Of a DNA stretch of 64,000 nucleotides, positions 17,241-28,149 are shown piece by piece. Numbering within the stretch: the stretch's first letter is position 1; every line of letters starts with the position of its first letter. The DNA is from Janthinobacterium lividum (GTDB lineage Bacteria > Pseudomonadota > Gammaproteobacteria > Burkholderiales > Burkholderiaceae_D): positions 4,216,001 through 4,280,000 of the forward strand of contig NZ_CP139976.1 of assembly GCF_034424625.1 (NCBI RefSeq). Direction: 5' to 3'. Made by a program: the position numbers and the translations under genes. Under the pieces are notes generated by a model. The model searched no databases, had not been told where the DNA came from, and saw nothing but the letters and a program-made list of their open reading frames with translations.

Positions 17241-17374
17241 CAATTCACCCGTCGGGAAGCATGGAAGGTCGCCGCATGCGCATCGCTGCCGGCGCTCCCC
17301 CATTTTCCTTGTCGCTCAATTTCTTTACTAGCAGAAATATCAACTGATCTGCATGCGCATCCGCCTGCTTGGCC

Positions 17375-18565
17375 TTAAAACGCGTCGCCGGGAATGCGCA
17401 CGAACCCTTCCATCAGCACGCGCGCGCTGCGGCTCATGATGGCCTTGGTGACGCTCCATGCGCCATCGGCCAGCGCCGCTTCCGCGCCCACCATCAGGGT
17501 GCCGGACGGATGGCCGAAGCGCACGCTGGTTTTTTCGCCGCCGCCCGCCGCCAGGTTGACCAGGGTACCGGGGATGGCTGCCGCCGTGCCGATGGCGACA
17601 GCGGCCGTGCCCATCATGGCGTGGTGCAGCTTGCCCATGGACATGGCGCGCACCAGCAGGTCGATATCGCCCGCGTCCACCTGCTTGCCGCTGGACGAGA
17701 CATAGCCGGCCGGCTTGGCGACAAACGCGACCTTCGGCGTGTGCTGGCGTTTCGCCGCCTCGTCGAGATGCGCGATAAGGCCCATGCGCAGCGCGCCATG
17801 CGCGCGGATGGTCTCGAAACGGGCCAGCGCGGCAGGGTCGCCATTGATGGCGTCCTGCAGTTCCGTGCCCGTGTAGCCGATGGCGTCCGCGTCGACAAAG
17901 ATCGTCGGGATGCCGGCGTTGATCATGGTGACTTTCAGGCTGCCGATGCCGGGCACATCGAGGTCATCGACGAGGTTGCCAGTAGGGAACATGGCGCCAC
18001 CGCCCCCCTCTTCCTCCGCGGCCGGATCGAGGAATTCCAGTTTTACTTCGGCGGCCGGAAAAGTCACGCCATCGAGTTCGAAGTCGCCCGTTTCCTGTAC
18101 TTCGCCATGCGTCATGGGGACATGGGCGATGATGGTCTTGCCGATATTGGCTTGCCAGATGCGCACCGTGGCAATGCCATCTTGCGGCACGCGGGCGGCG
18201 TCCACCAGTCCGCTGGCGATGGCGAACGAGCCGACGGCGGCCGACAGGTTGCCGCAATTGCCGCTCCAGTCGACAAAAGGCTTGTCGATGGAGACCTGGC
18301 CGAACAGGTAGTCGACGTCGTGCCCCGGCTTGCTACTTTTTGCCAGGATCACCGTCTTGCTGGTGCTCGACGTGGCGCCGCCCATGCCGTCGATCTGCTT
18401 GCCGTACGGGTCGGGGCTGCCGATGACGCGCAGCAGCAGCGCATCGCGCGCCGCGCCCGGCACTTGCGCGCTGGCGGGCAGATCCTGCAGGCGGAAGAAC
18501 ACGCCCTTGCTGGTGCCGCCGCGCATGTAGGTGGCGGGGATATTGATTTGGGGGATGTGAGTCAT
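17375..18565 (-). CDS. prpF: 2-methylaconitate cis-trans isomerase PrpF
   Basis: 396 residues of the PrpF/DUF453 family. It starts with IPATYMRGGTSKGVFF, the family signature whose Gly/Thr/Lys residues lie in the active site, and contains DWSGNCGNLSAAVG and SVRFGHPSGTL. PrpF works with AcnD: AcnD dehydrates 2-methylcitrate to trans-2-methylaconitate, and PrpF isomerises it to the cis form, replacing PrpD. It is last in the prpB-prpC-acnD-prpF order, about 115 bp after acnD. That gap contains a pair of REP-like palindromes, which may lower or protect its part of the transcript. Confidence 0.95.
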   Translation of the reverse strand: MTHIPQINIPATYMRGGTSKGVFFRLQDLPASAQVPGAARDALLLRVIGSPDPYGKQIDGMGGATSSTSKTVILAKSSKPGHDVDYLFGQVSIDKPFVDWSGNCGNLSAAVGSFAIASGLVDAARVPQDGIATVRIWQANIGKTIIAHVPMTHGEVQETGDFELDGVTFPAAEVKLEFLDPAAEEEGGGGAMFPTGNLVDDLDVPGIGSLKVTMINAGIPTIFVDADAIGYTGTELQDAINGDPAALARFETIRAHGALRMGLIAHLDEAAKRQHTPKVAFVAKPAGYVSSSGKQVDAGDIDLLVRAMSMGKLHHAMMGTAAVAIGTAAAIPGTLVNLAAGGGEKTSVRFGHPSGTLMVGAEAALADGAWSVTKAIMSRSARVLMEGFVRIPGDAF

Positions 18566-18578
18566 GGTCTGTCCGAAA

Positions 18579-18619
18579 GTAGGCCGGATTAGCGTGGCGT
18601 CGCCACGCTAATCCGACAC
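18579..18619. repeat. REP-like palindrome, copy 1
   Basis: A self-complementary unit built on GGATTAGCGTGGCG and its complement, flanked by GTAGGCC and GACA. It resembles the common CGGATTAGCG...CGTAATCCG extragenic palindromes. It lies between acnD and prpF. Confidence 0.65.
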
Positions 18620-18647
18620 ATTGTTGGCGGGTTTTTCACAAATATTG

Positions 18648-18676
18648 TCGGATTACGCTTCGCTAATCCGACCTAC
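18648..18676. repeat. REP-like palindrome, copy 2
   Basis: TCGGATTACGCTTCGCTAA followed by TCCGACCTAC, in inverted orientation relative to copy 1 and 28 bp from it, 4 bp before the acnD stop. The two form a tail-to-tail pair that could fold in the acnD-prpF transcript. Confidence 0.65.
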
Positions 18677-18680
18677 CCGT

Positions 18681-21286
<2,606 letters not shown>

Positions 21287-21287
<1 letters not shown>

Positions 21288-22441
21288 TATTTGCGGTCCT
21301 TGATCGGCACGAATTCCAGGTCTTCCGGGCCCACGTAGTTGGCGCTCGGGCGGATGATCTTGTTGTCGATGCGCTGCTCGATGATGTGCGCGGCCCAGCC
21401 CGAAGTGCGCGAGATGACGAACAGCGGCGTAAACATCGCCGTCGGCACGCCCATCATGTGGTACGACACGGCCGAGAACCAGTCCAGGTTGGGGAACATG
21501 TTCTTGATTTCCCACATGACCGATTCCAGGCGCTCGGCGATGTCGAACATTTTCGTGGAACCGGCTTCCAGCGACAGATTGCGCGCCACTTCCTTGATGA
21601 CGACGTTGCGCGGGTCGGAGATCGTGTAGACGGGGTGGCCAAAGCCGATCACCACTTCCTTGTTGGCCACGCGCTCGCGGATATCCGCTTCCGCTTCGTC
21701 GGCGTTGTCGTAGCGTTTCTGGATCTCCAGCGCCACTTCGTTCGCGCCGCCGTGTTTCGGGCCGCGCAGCGCGCCGATGGCGCCCGTGATGGCCGAGTGG
21801 ATGTCCGAACCCGTGCCGGCGATCACGCGGCTGGTAAAGGTCGAAGCGTTGAATTCGTGTTCCGCGTACAGGATCAGCGACGTATGCATGGCTTTTTCCC
21901 ACGACGCCGACGGTTTTTCGCCATGCAGCAGGTGCAGGAAGTGGCCGCCGATCGAGTCGTCGTCCGTTTCCACTTCGATGCGCTTGCCGTTATGGCTATA
22001 GTGGTACCAGTACAGCAGCATGGAGCCGAACGACGCCATCAGGCGGTCGGCGATGTCGCGCGCGCCTGGCGCGTTATGGTCGTCTTTTTCCGGCAAGGTG
22101 CAGCCCAGCACGGACACGCCCGTGCGCATCACGTCCATCGGGTGGGCGGCGGCGGGCAAGGCTTCCAGCGCGGCTTTGACGGCGGACGGCAGGCCGCGCA
22201 AGGATTTCAGTTTGGCCTTGTAGCCTTTCAGTTCCGCGGACGTCGGCAGCTTGCCATGCACCAGCAGGTAGGCGATTTCCTCGAACTCGCAGCTGTCGGC
22301 CACGTCCAGGATGTCATAGCCGCGGTAATGCAAATCGTTGCCGGTCTTGCCGACCGAGCACAGCGCCGTGTTGCCGGCGGTGACGCCGGACAGGGCGACG
22401 GATTTTTTAGGCTTGAAAGTGGCGGCTTGCGGTGCGTTCAT
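21287..22441 (-). CDS. prpC: 2-methylcitrate synthase
   Basis: 384 residues from ATG 22441 with GGAGAAATCA upstream. It condenses propionyl-CoA with oxaloacetate. Citrate-synthase motifs are present: the first catalytic His in [10 protein letters not shown], the second in [14 protein letters not shown], then [14 protein letters not shown] with the third, and [20 protein letters not shown]. The short length (about 385) fits the prokaryotic methylcitrate-synthase type rather than the longer housekeeping GltA of proteobacteria. It lies between prpB and acnD in one operon, overlapping acnD by one base. Confidence 0.95.
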
Positions 22442-22510
22442 TGATTTCTCCAAAAATTGACTAGTCTCGGTTGCGTCACTGCGGGGCCGGCATGCGGCCC
22501 CTGCTTCTGT

Positions 22511-23398
22511 TTATTTCTTTTGCGCGGCGAACAGCGCGTCGAGCTTTTGCTCGAAGTCATGGTAATTGATCGATTCATACAGCTCCATGCGCGTCTGCAT
22601 GGTGTCGACCACGTTCTTTTGCGTGCCATCGCGGCGCAGCGCCTGGTAGACGTTTTCCGCCGCCTTGTTCATGGCGCGGAAGGCCGACAACGGATACAAG
22701 GCCAGGCCCACGTGGGCGCTGCGCAATTCGTCCAGCGTGAACAGCGGCGTGGATCCGAATTCCGTGATGTTGGCCAGGATCGGTACGTTGACGGCCTTGG
22801 CGAACGTGGCGTACATGTCCAGGTCCGTGATGGCTTCCGGGAAGATCATGTCGGCGCCCGCTTCGACGCAGGCGACAGCGCGCTCGAGCGCCGCTTCCAG
22901 GCCATCGACGGCCAGCGCATCGGTGCGCGCCATGATGACGAAATTCGGGTCCGTGCGCGCATCGACGGCCGCCTTGATGCGGTCGACCATTTCTTCCTTG
23001 CTGACGATTTCCTTGCCCGGACGGTGGCCGCAGCGCTTGGCGCCCACCTGGTCTTCGATGTGCAGGCCCGCCGCGCCAAACTTGATCATCGATTTCACGG
23101 TGCGCGCCACGTTGAAGGCGGACGAACCGAAGCCCGTGTCGGCGTCGACCAGCAGCGGCAGATCGCACACGTCGGTGATGCGGCGGATATCGGTCAGCAC
23201 GTCATCCAGGCTGGAAATGCCCAGGTCTGGCAAGCCCAGCGAGCCGGCCGCGACACCGCCGCCAGACAGGTAAATGGCCTTGTAACCGGCGCGCTTGGCC
23301 AGCAAGGCGTGGTTGGCGTTGATGGCGCCGACGACTTGCAACGGGGATTCTTCCTGGACGGCCTTGCGGAATGCGGCACCTGCGGAGTATTGAGTCAT
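22511..23398 (-). CDS. prpB: 2-methylisocitrate lyase
   Basis: 295 residues, ICL/PEP-mutase superfamily. Cleaves 2-methylisocitrate into pyruvate and succinate, the last step of the cycle. The Mg-binding region [12 protein letters not shown], the catalytic loop [18 protein letters not shown] with the essential Cys in KRCGH, and FPEAITD are all seen. It is the first gene of the prp operon; a sigma-54 promoter and symmetric activator sites stand upstream. There is no divergent prpR, the usual neighbour. Confidence 0.96.
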   Translation of the reverse strand: MTQYSAGAAFRKAVQEESPLQVVGAINANHALLAKRAGYKAIYLSGGGVAAGSLGLPDLGISSLDDVLTDIRRITDVCDLPLLVDADTGFGSSAFNVARTVKSMIKFGAAGLHIEDQVGAKRCGHRPGKEIVSKEEMVDRIKAAVDARTDPNFVIMARTDALAVDGLEAALERAVACVEAGADMIFPEAITDLDMYATFAKAVNVPILANITEFGSTPLFTLDELRSAHVGLALYPLSAFRAMNKAAENVYQALRRDGTQKNVVDTMQTRMELYESINYHDFEQKLDALFAAQKK

Positions 23399-23462
23399 GT
23401 GTTCACCTTATGGGTTTCGGATGGTCCCGAATGTTTCACGGAGTGGCTATGAGCATCAGTAT

Positions 23463-23478
23463 TGCAAATGCCGTGCCA
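23463..23478 (-). promoter_or_regulatory. Sigma-54 promoter of the prp operon
   Basis: The minus strand reads TGGCACGGCATTTGCA, a full match to the -24/-12 consensus (TGGCAC-N5-TTGCA). The predicted start near 23451 gives a leader of about 50 nt before prpB. Sigma-54 control by PrpR is established for prp operons in enterobacteria. Confidence 0.85.
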
Positions 23479-23599
23479 GGACCTGCCGGCCAGGGGACAC
23501 ACCATCTGCCGCAGAGTGAAAATGCGGGCAAGACGGCCATGGGCCGCGCATCGTGCGCTGTCACGCAGCGGAGCAGCGATGTCACGTTTGGCGTCAAGG

Positions 23600-23650
23600 A
23601 TGTTTCATTTATGTTTCATCCCATCCATTTTGAAACATATCATGAAACAT
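23600..23650. promoter_or_regulatory. PrpR-type upstream activator sites
   Basis: Four 9-mers: ATGTTTCAT at 23600 and 23611, then the inverted forms TTGAAACAT at 23630 and ATGAAACAT at 23642. They form two nested inverted repeats 120-190 bp upstream of the sigma-54 promoter, the normal distance for an enhancer-binding activator. The 23399-23767 gap holds these sites, the promoter and a terminator, and no gene. Confidence 0.7.
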
Positions 23651-23704
23651 GCAACAAACAGGAGAACAGCGGCGATGAAAGCCAAGGCTGGCAAGACGCG
23701 CAAT

Positions 23705-23729
23705 AAAAACAGCCGGCGGGCGCCGGCTG
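23705..23729 (-). terminator. Intrinsic terminator of the small gene at 23768
   Basis: An 8-bp stem (CAGCCGGC/GCCGGCTG) with a 4-nt loop is followed by TTTTT on the minus strand, 38 bp after the stop of the 82-residue gene. Confidence 0.8.
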
Positions 23730-23767
23730 AGTAATACAGGGACTGCAACAGATGCTGCGAGGGCAAA

Positions 23768-24016
23768 CTAGGCCAGCCGCACCAGCGGATTGGCGATGAT
23801 GTTGTCGATCTGGCGCACGGCTTCTTCGCAGGCGGCGGCAATGGCGCCCTCCTCGTCGTCGCGCACGAATTGCATGGTCGAGCCTTCGAACACTTCCAGG
23901 CCTTCCGCGGTGGCGCGCTCGATATCGCAACTGGCCGACCATTTGCCGTCGGTGGTGGGCACGGCCAGGGGAACGATTTCCCAGCCTTTATAGTGAATTT
24001 TAGAACTGCTATCCAT
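23768..24016 (-). CDS. Small conserved-type protein of unknown function (YxGW family)
   Basis: 82 residues, acidic, no signal peptide. ATG 24016 has GGAGG upstream. The pattern (Y-K-G-W-E-I ... W ... DDEEGAIAAACEEAVRQIDN) resembles the product of the next small gene upstream. Both have a short beta part starting YxG and a C-terminal helix, so they are probably paralogues. Similar small single-domain proteins are common in betaproteobacteria without assigned role. It is followed by its own terminator. Confidence 0.7.
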   Translation of the reverse strand: MDSSSKIHYKGWEIVPLAVPTTDGKWSASCDIERATAEGLEVFEGSTMQFVRDDEEGAIAAACEEAVRQIDNIIANPLVRLA

Positions 24017-24128
24017 GGGGTGCCTCCTTCGTGACTGACTCAATAGTGGAAATCGTAGCATGAAGCGCGACTGGCAGCGACGTGTTTCACGCGCCAGCGG
24101 GCAATCGGGCTAAACGATTTACGCCGGC

Positions 24129-24365
24129 TCAAGGGCGCAGCAGATTATCCACTTCCGTCCTGGCCACTTCCAGGCCAGCCGTGCAAGCCGTTTCCGGGGC
24201 CGCGTAGCCGCCCAGGGTGCGGCTGCGCGTGATCGCCTGCGCCTCGGGTTCGCCTTCGCGCTGCAGGCGGTAGGTGAAATCCCATAAATCGTCGTTATCC
24301 TTTTGCGGGGTCACCGAAATCGTAAAACCGCGGTATTGTTCGCTGCGTGCAGTGATATCGTTCAT
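24129..24365 (-). CDS. Small conserved-type protein of unknown function (YRGF family)
   Basis: 78 residues; ATG 24365 preceded by AAGGAGGAATTC, a very strong ribosome site. It shows the same layout as its neighbour: YRGFTISVTPQ, central Trp, and a terminal helix with VARTEVDNLL. No catalytic motif. The two genes are 112 bp apart and may share a transcript. Confidence 0.7.
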   Translation of the reverse strand: MNDITARSEQYRGFTISVTPQKDNDDLWDFTYRLQREGEPEAQAITRSRTLGGYAAPETACTAGLEVARTEVDNLLRP

Positions 24366-24461
24366 GAATTCCTCCTTGTAAGAATGAGGTTACCATGCTG
24401 CAAGCGCCAGGGTGCGCACGACTGTGCCAGTCGCATGCGCGCCCGCTTATCTGTTTTTCGC

Positions 24462-24512
24462 ATGTTAAATGTCAATTTTCAACATTTTTTGGGCGAACTC
24501 TGGCGATATAAT
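24462..24512 (+). promoter_or_regulatory. Promoter region of the MBL-fold gene with an inverted repeat
   Basis: ATGTTAAA (24462) and TTCAACAT (24478) form an inverted repeat with an 8-bp spacer. TATAAT at 24507-24512 is a perfect -10 box 42 bp before the coding start. No convincing -35 box is present, so the repeat may bind an activator or repressor. Confidence 0.4.
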
Positions 24513-24553
24513 GCCATTCCCTGTCCCTCCCTTGCCCGCCCCTTGCCGCCGTG

Positions 24554-25411
24554 ATGACTCCACAAATCCAAGCCTTCTTCGACCCCGCCACCGCCACCGT
24601 CACCTATGTTGTGTACGAGGCCGATGGCCGGGACTGCGCCATCATCGATTCCGTGCTCGACTACGACCCCAAGGCGGGCCGCACGTCCACCTCCTCGGCC
24701 GACAAGGTGATCGCCTTCGTGCGCGAACACGGCTTGCAATGCCGCTGGCTGCTGGAAACCCACGCGCACGCCGATCATCTTTCCGCCGCGCCCTACCTGC
24801 AGCAGCAGCTGGGCGGCGACGTGGCCATCGGCGCCGCCATCCAGACGGTGCAGCAGGCGTTCGCGGCCGTCTACCACCAGGATGACGCCAGGGCCGACGG
24901 CTCGCAGTTCGACCAGCTGTTCGCGCCCGACCAGGTGTTTCATATCGGCAAGCTGGAAGTACGCGCCCTGCACGTGCCCGGCCATACGCCGGCCGACCTG
25001 GCGTACCAGATCGGCGACGCCGTGTTTGTCGGCGACACCCTGTTCATGCCGGACGTGGGCTCGGCCCGCTGCGACTTTCCCGGCGGTTCCGCTGCCCTGC
25101 TGTACCGCTCCGCGCAGCGATTGCTGGCGCTGCCGCCGCAGACGCGGCTGTTCATGTGCCACGACTACCCGCCCAACGGCCGCGAGGCGCGCTGGGAAGT
25201 GACGGTGGCCGAGCAGCGCGCCGGCAACATCCACTTGCGCGACGGCATCACGGAAGAGCAGTTCGTGGCCATGCGCACCAGCCGCGACGCCACCCTCGAC
25301 ATGCCGACACTGATCCTGCCCGCCATCCAGGTCAACATCAATGCGGGCAAGCTGCCCGAGCCGGAAGACAACGGCGTGCGCTACCTGAAGATTCCGCTCA
25401 ACGCGCTGTAA
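24554..25411 (+). CDS. Metallo-beta-lactamase-fold hydrolase (persulfide dioxygenase / Blh-like)
   Basis: About 285 residues. Metal ligands are visible in ETHAHADHLSAAPYL (HxHxDH), in LHVPGHTPADL and in FVGDTLF, with a later MCHDYPP that supplies another His. The arrangement (HAHADH, PGHTP, GDTLF, CHDY) is that of the ETHE1/Blh persulfide-dioxygenase group rather than a glyoxalase II. Such enzymes oxidise glutathione persulfide to sulfite. Start 24554 (ATG) is preferred; GTG at 24551 is possible. It is followed after 290 bp by the serine acetyltransferase gene; both could touch sulfur metabolism. Confidence 0.75.
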   Translation: MTPQIQAFFDPATATVTYVVYEADGRDCAIIDSVLDYDPKAGRTSTSSADKVIAFVREHGLQCRWLLETHAHADHLSAAPYLQQQLGGDVAIGAAIQTVQQAFAAVYHQDDARADGSQFDQLFAPDQVFHIGKLEVRALHVPGHTPADLAYQIGDAVFVGDTLFMPDVGSARCDFPGGSAALLYRSAQRLLALPPQTRLFMCHDYPPNGREARWEVTVAEQRAGNIHLRDGITEEQFVAMRTSRDATLDMPTLILPAIQVNINAGKLPEPEDNGVRYLKIPLNAL

Positions 25412-25700
25412 TTTCGCGGGGCCACGCTGCGCCCCCTCCTTCCCGCCGCATCGCACCGCCCCCTGGCGCCGCCTGCCCGAGCGCCGGCGCGGCATGCGCC
25501 CCTGCCACACCCTCCCCAAGCATCAGGAATCGTGAGCCGCGCGCTCAGTATTTACGATTTGCTTCGCCCCCTGCGGCGGCTTATCGTGTACCCGCAATCC
25601 GCGCAGCCCGGCCTTCCGGGACCCTGGGCACTTGCCAGCCGGCGCCGGCGTTGTTGCCAGGCGCTCCACTTTTCCTTCCTTTGCCTGGACAGGCGCCACG

Positions 25701-26558
25701 ATGACTTACTTGACATACGCCAGCCCCCTGCCGCCCGCGCCGCCCCTGCGCCGCATCGACGCCGCCGCAGCCTGCCAGCCCGCCAGCGTGGACTGCGCCT
25801 GGGAGCAGGTACGCGAACTGGCGCTGCGGCTCGCCGCGCGCGAGCCCTTGCTGCGGCCCATGCTCGACGAGCTGATTCTGCCGCACGACAGCCCCGCCGG
25901 ACTGCTCGCCGCCGTCCTGGCGCACCGCCTGGGCGCGCGCGACATGCGCCCGGCCGTGCTGCGCCCCCTGTTCGAGGACATTTTAAGCACGCAGCCGCGC
26001 ATCCTGGCCAGCATCACGGCCGACCTTGCGGCCATCGCGCAGCGCGATCCGGCCTGTCCCGACGGCCTGCACGCGCTGCTGAACCTGAAGGGCTTTCATG
26101 CGCTGCAGACCTACCGCATGGCGCACCATCTGTGGACGGCGGGCCGCAGCGAGGCCGCCTTTGCCCTGTCCAGCCACGCGGCCAGCGTCTTCGGCATCGA
26201 CATCCATCCGGCCGCGCGCATCGGCGCGGGCATCATGCTCGATCACGGCAGCGGCATCGTCATCGGCGAAACGGCCGTGGTCGACGACAACGTTTCCATC
26301 CTGCAGAACGTCACCCTCGGCGGCACCGGCAAGGAGCATGGCGACCGCCACCCGAAGATCCGTTCGGGCGTGATGCTGGGCGCGGGCGCCAAAATCCTCG
26401 GCAACATCGAGATCGGCGCCATGAGCAAGGTGGCCGCCGGCAGCGTGGTCCTGCGCGACGTGCCCGCGCATTGCACCGTGGCCGGCATTCCCGGGCGCAT
26501 CGTCCGCTACCACCAGGCCGACAGCCTGCCTGCCTTCGAGATGGACCAGATGCTGTAG
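25701..26558 (+). CDS. cysE: Serine O-acetyltransferase
   Basis: 285 residues from ATG 25701. Makes O-acetylserine from serine and acetyl-CoA for cysteine synthesis. The N-terminal helical domain (about 25-140) ends in LNLKGFHALQTYRMAHHLW. The left-handed beta-helix follows with hexapeptide repeats: GIDIHPAARIGAGIMLDHGSG (catalytic His), ILQNVTLGGTGKEHGDRHP, MLGAGAKILGNI, IGAMSKVAAGSVV, and VAGIPGRIV. The 290-bp gap upstream (25412-25700) is very GC-rich, and I see no recognisable element in it. Confidence 0.92.
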   Translation: MTYLTYASPLPPAPPLRRIDAAAACQPASVDCAWEQVRELALRLAAREPLLRPMLDELILPHDSPAGLLAAVLAHRLGARDMRPAVLRPLFEDILSTQPRILASITADLAAIAQRDPACPDGLHALLNLKGFHALQTYRMAHHLWTAGRSEAAFALSSHAASVFGIDIHPAARIGAGIMLDHGSGIVIGETAVVDDNVSILQNVTLGGTGKEHGDRHPKIRSGVMLGAGAKILGNIEIGAMSKVAAGSVVLRDVPAHCTVAGIPGRIVRYHQADSLPAFEMDQML

Positions 26559-26679
26559 CGCTGCCCGGCGCACCAGACATGGCGTCAAACGCAATAACAA
26601 AGTGCAAATTGTGCGTCTTCCGCCATACCAAATCCCTCAGTACCATGTAATGACCGTTAATGGATGGATCAACCACCTT

Positions 26680-28149
26680 ATGAATTCGCCGTCAAAACCC
26701 GTACCACCCTCACCCAGCCAGCAGGCCGCCCCGGCCGGTACCGCCACGATGCCCGTGCGCGGCGCGCTTGCCAGCCTGTCCCTGTCGATGCTGCTGCCCG
26801 CGCTGGGCACCAGCATCGCCAACGTGGGCCTGCCCGACATGGCCAAGGCCCTGCATGCGCCGTTCCAGGATGTGCAATGGATCGTGCTGGCCTACCTGCT
26901 GGCCATCACCGCGCTGATCGTCAGCGTGGGCCGCCTCGGCGACATGATCGGCCGGCGCCGCCTGCTGCTGGCAGGCATCGCGCTGTTTGCCGTCGCCTCC
27001 ATCCTGTGCGCCCTGGCGCCCACCCTGTGGCTGCTGGTCGCCGCGCGCGCCCTGCAGGGCCTCGGCGCTTCCGTCATGATGGCCCTGACCATGGCCTTTG
27101 TCGGCAGCACCGTGCCCAAGGCGCAGACGGGCAGCGCCATGGGCCTGCTCGGCACCATGTCGGCCGTCGGCACCACGCTCGGTCCCGCACTGGGCGGCCT
27201 GCTGATCGCGCAGTTCGGCTGGCAAGCCATTTTCCTCGTCAACGTGCCGCTGGCAGGCGTGGCGCTGCTGATGGCATGGCGCTTCCTGCCGGCCGACCAG
27301 CGCGGCGCGCACGCCAGGCGTCCCGTCTTCGACCACCGCGGCACGCTGCTGCTGGCGCTGACCCTGGCCGCCTATGCGCTGGCCATGACCCTGGGCCGCG
27401 GCCATTTCGGCATGCGCAACGTGGCGCTGCTGCTGGCAGCCTGCGTGGGCGGCGCCCTGTTCGTGTATGTGGAACTGAAGGCGCCGGCGCCGCTGATACG
27501 CCTGGCCATGCTGCGCGCGCCCGTGCTCAGCGCCGGCCTGGCGACCAGCATGCTGGTGTCGACGGTCATGATGTCCACCCTGGTGGTCGGCCCCTTCTAC
27601 CTGGCGCGCGGCCTGGGCCTGGGCACGGCCGTCACCGGCATGGTGCTGGCGGCCGGACCGCTGGTGGCGGCGTTCTGCGGCGTGCCGTCCGGCTGGCTGG
27701 TGGACCGCTACGGCGCGCAGCGCATGGGCGGCGCTGGCCTGTGCGGCGCGACCGCTGCCTGCCTGGCGCTGTCCCTGCTGCCCGCCAGCCTGGGCATCCC
27801 CGGCTACGTCGCGCCGATCATGCTGCTCACGGCCAGCTACGCGCTGTTCCAGGCAGCCAACAATACCGCCGTGATGGGCGACATCGTTCCCGACCAGCGC
27901 GGCCTCATCTCCGGCATGCTCAATCTGTCGCGCAATCTGGGCCTCGTCACGGGCGCCTCCGTGATGGGCGCCATCTTTGCTTTTTTTGCCAGCGCCAGCG
28001 ATATCGCCAGCGCCCAGCCAGCCGCCATGATCCGTGGCATGCACGCCACCTTTGCCGTCGCCAGCGCGCTGATACTCGCCGCGCTGGCCATTTTCGCGCT
28101 CGGCCGCGCCCTGGCCAAGCCCCCTACGCCTTCTGGAGACCCCGCATGA
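26680..28149 (+). CDS. MFS multidrug transporter, DHA2 (14-TMS) type
   Basis: About 489 residues from ATG 26680; ATG 26650 is an alternative, and neither has a clear ribosome site. Around 14 membrane segments. The start of the membrane part, LPALGTSIANVGLPDMAKAL, and the loop motif GRLGDMIGRRRLLLAG are typical of EmrB/QacA-like drug-proton antiporters, as is the motif C-like ALQGLGASVMMAL. It is the first gene of an operon that continues with an RND tripartite pump, the next start overlapping its stop (ATGA). MFS and RND pumps in one operon are unusual. Confidence 0.88.
   Translation: MNSPSKPVPPSPSQQAAPAGTATMPVRGALASLSLSMLLPALGTSIANVGLPDMAKALHAPFQDVQWIVLAYLLAITALIVSVGRLGDMIGRRRLLLAGIALFAVASILCALAPTLWLLVAARALQGLGASVMMALTMAFVGSTVPKAQTGSAMGLLGTMSAVGTTLGPALGGLLIAQFGWQAIFLVNVPLAGVALLMAWRFLPADQRGAHARRPVFDHRGTLLLALTLAAYALAMTLGRGHFGMRNVALLLAACVGGALFVYVELKAPAPLIRLAMLRAPVLSAGLATSMLVSTVMMSTLVVGPFYLARGLGLGTAVTGMVLAAGPLVAAFCGVPSGWLVDRYGAQRMGGAGLCGATAACLALSLLPASLGIPGYVAPIMLLTASYALFQAANNTAVMGDIVPDQRGLISGMLNLSRNLGLVTGASVMGAIFAFFASASDIASAQPAAMIRGMHATFAVASALILAALAIFALGRALAKPPTPSGDPA

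Noticed and set aside
25412..25700. A cysteine- or SAM-responsive leader before cysE
   Set aside because: The gap is GC-rich with several weak hairpins but no recognisable riboswitch blocks.
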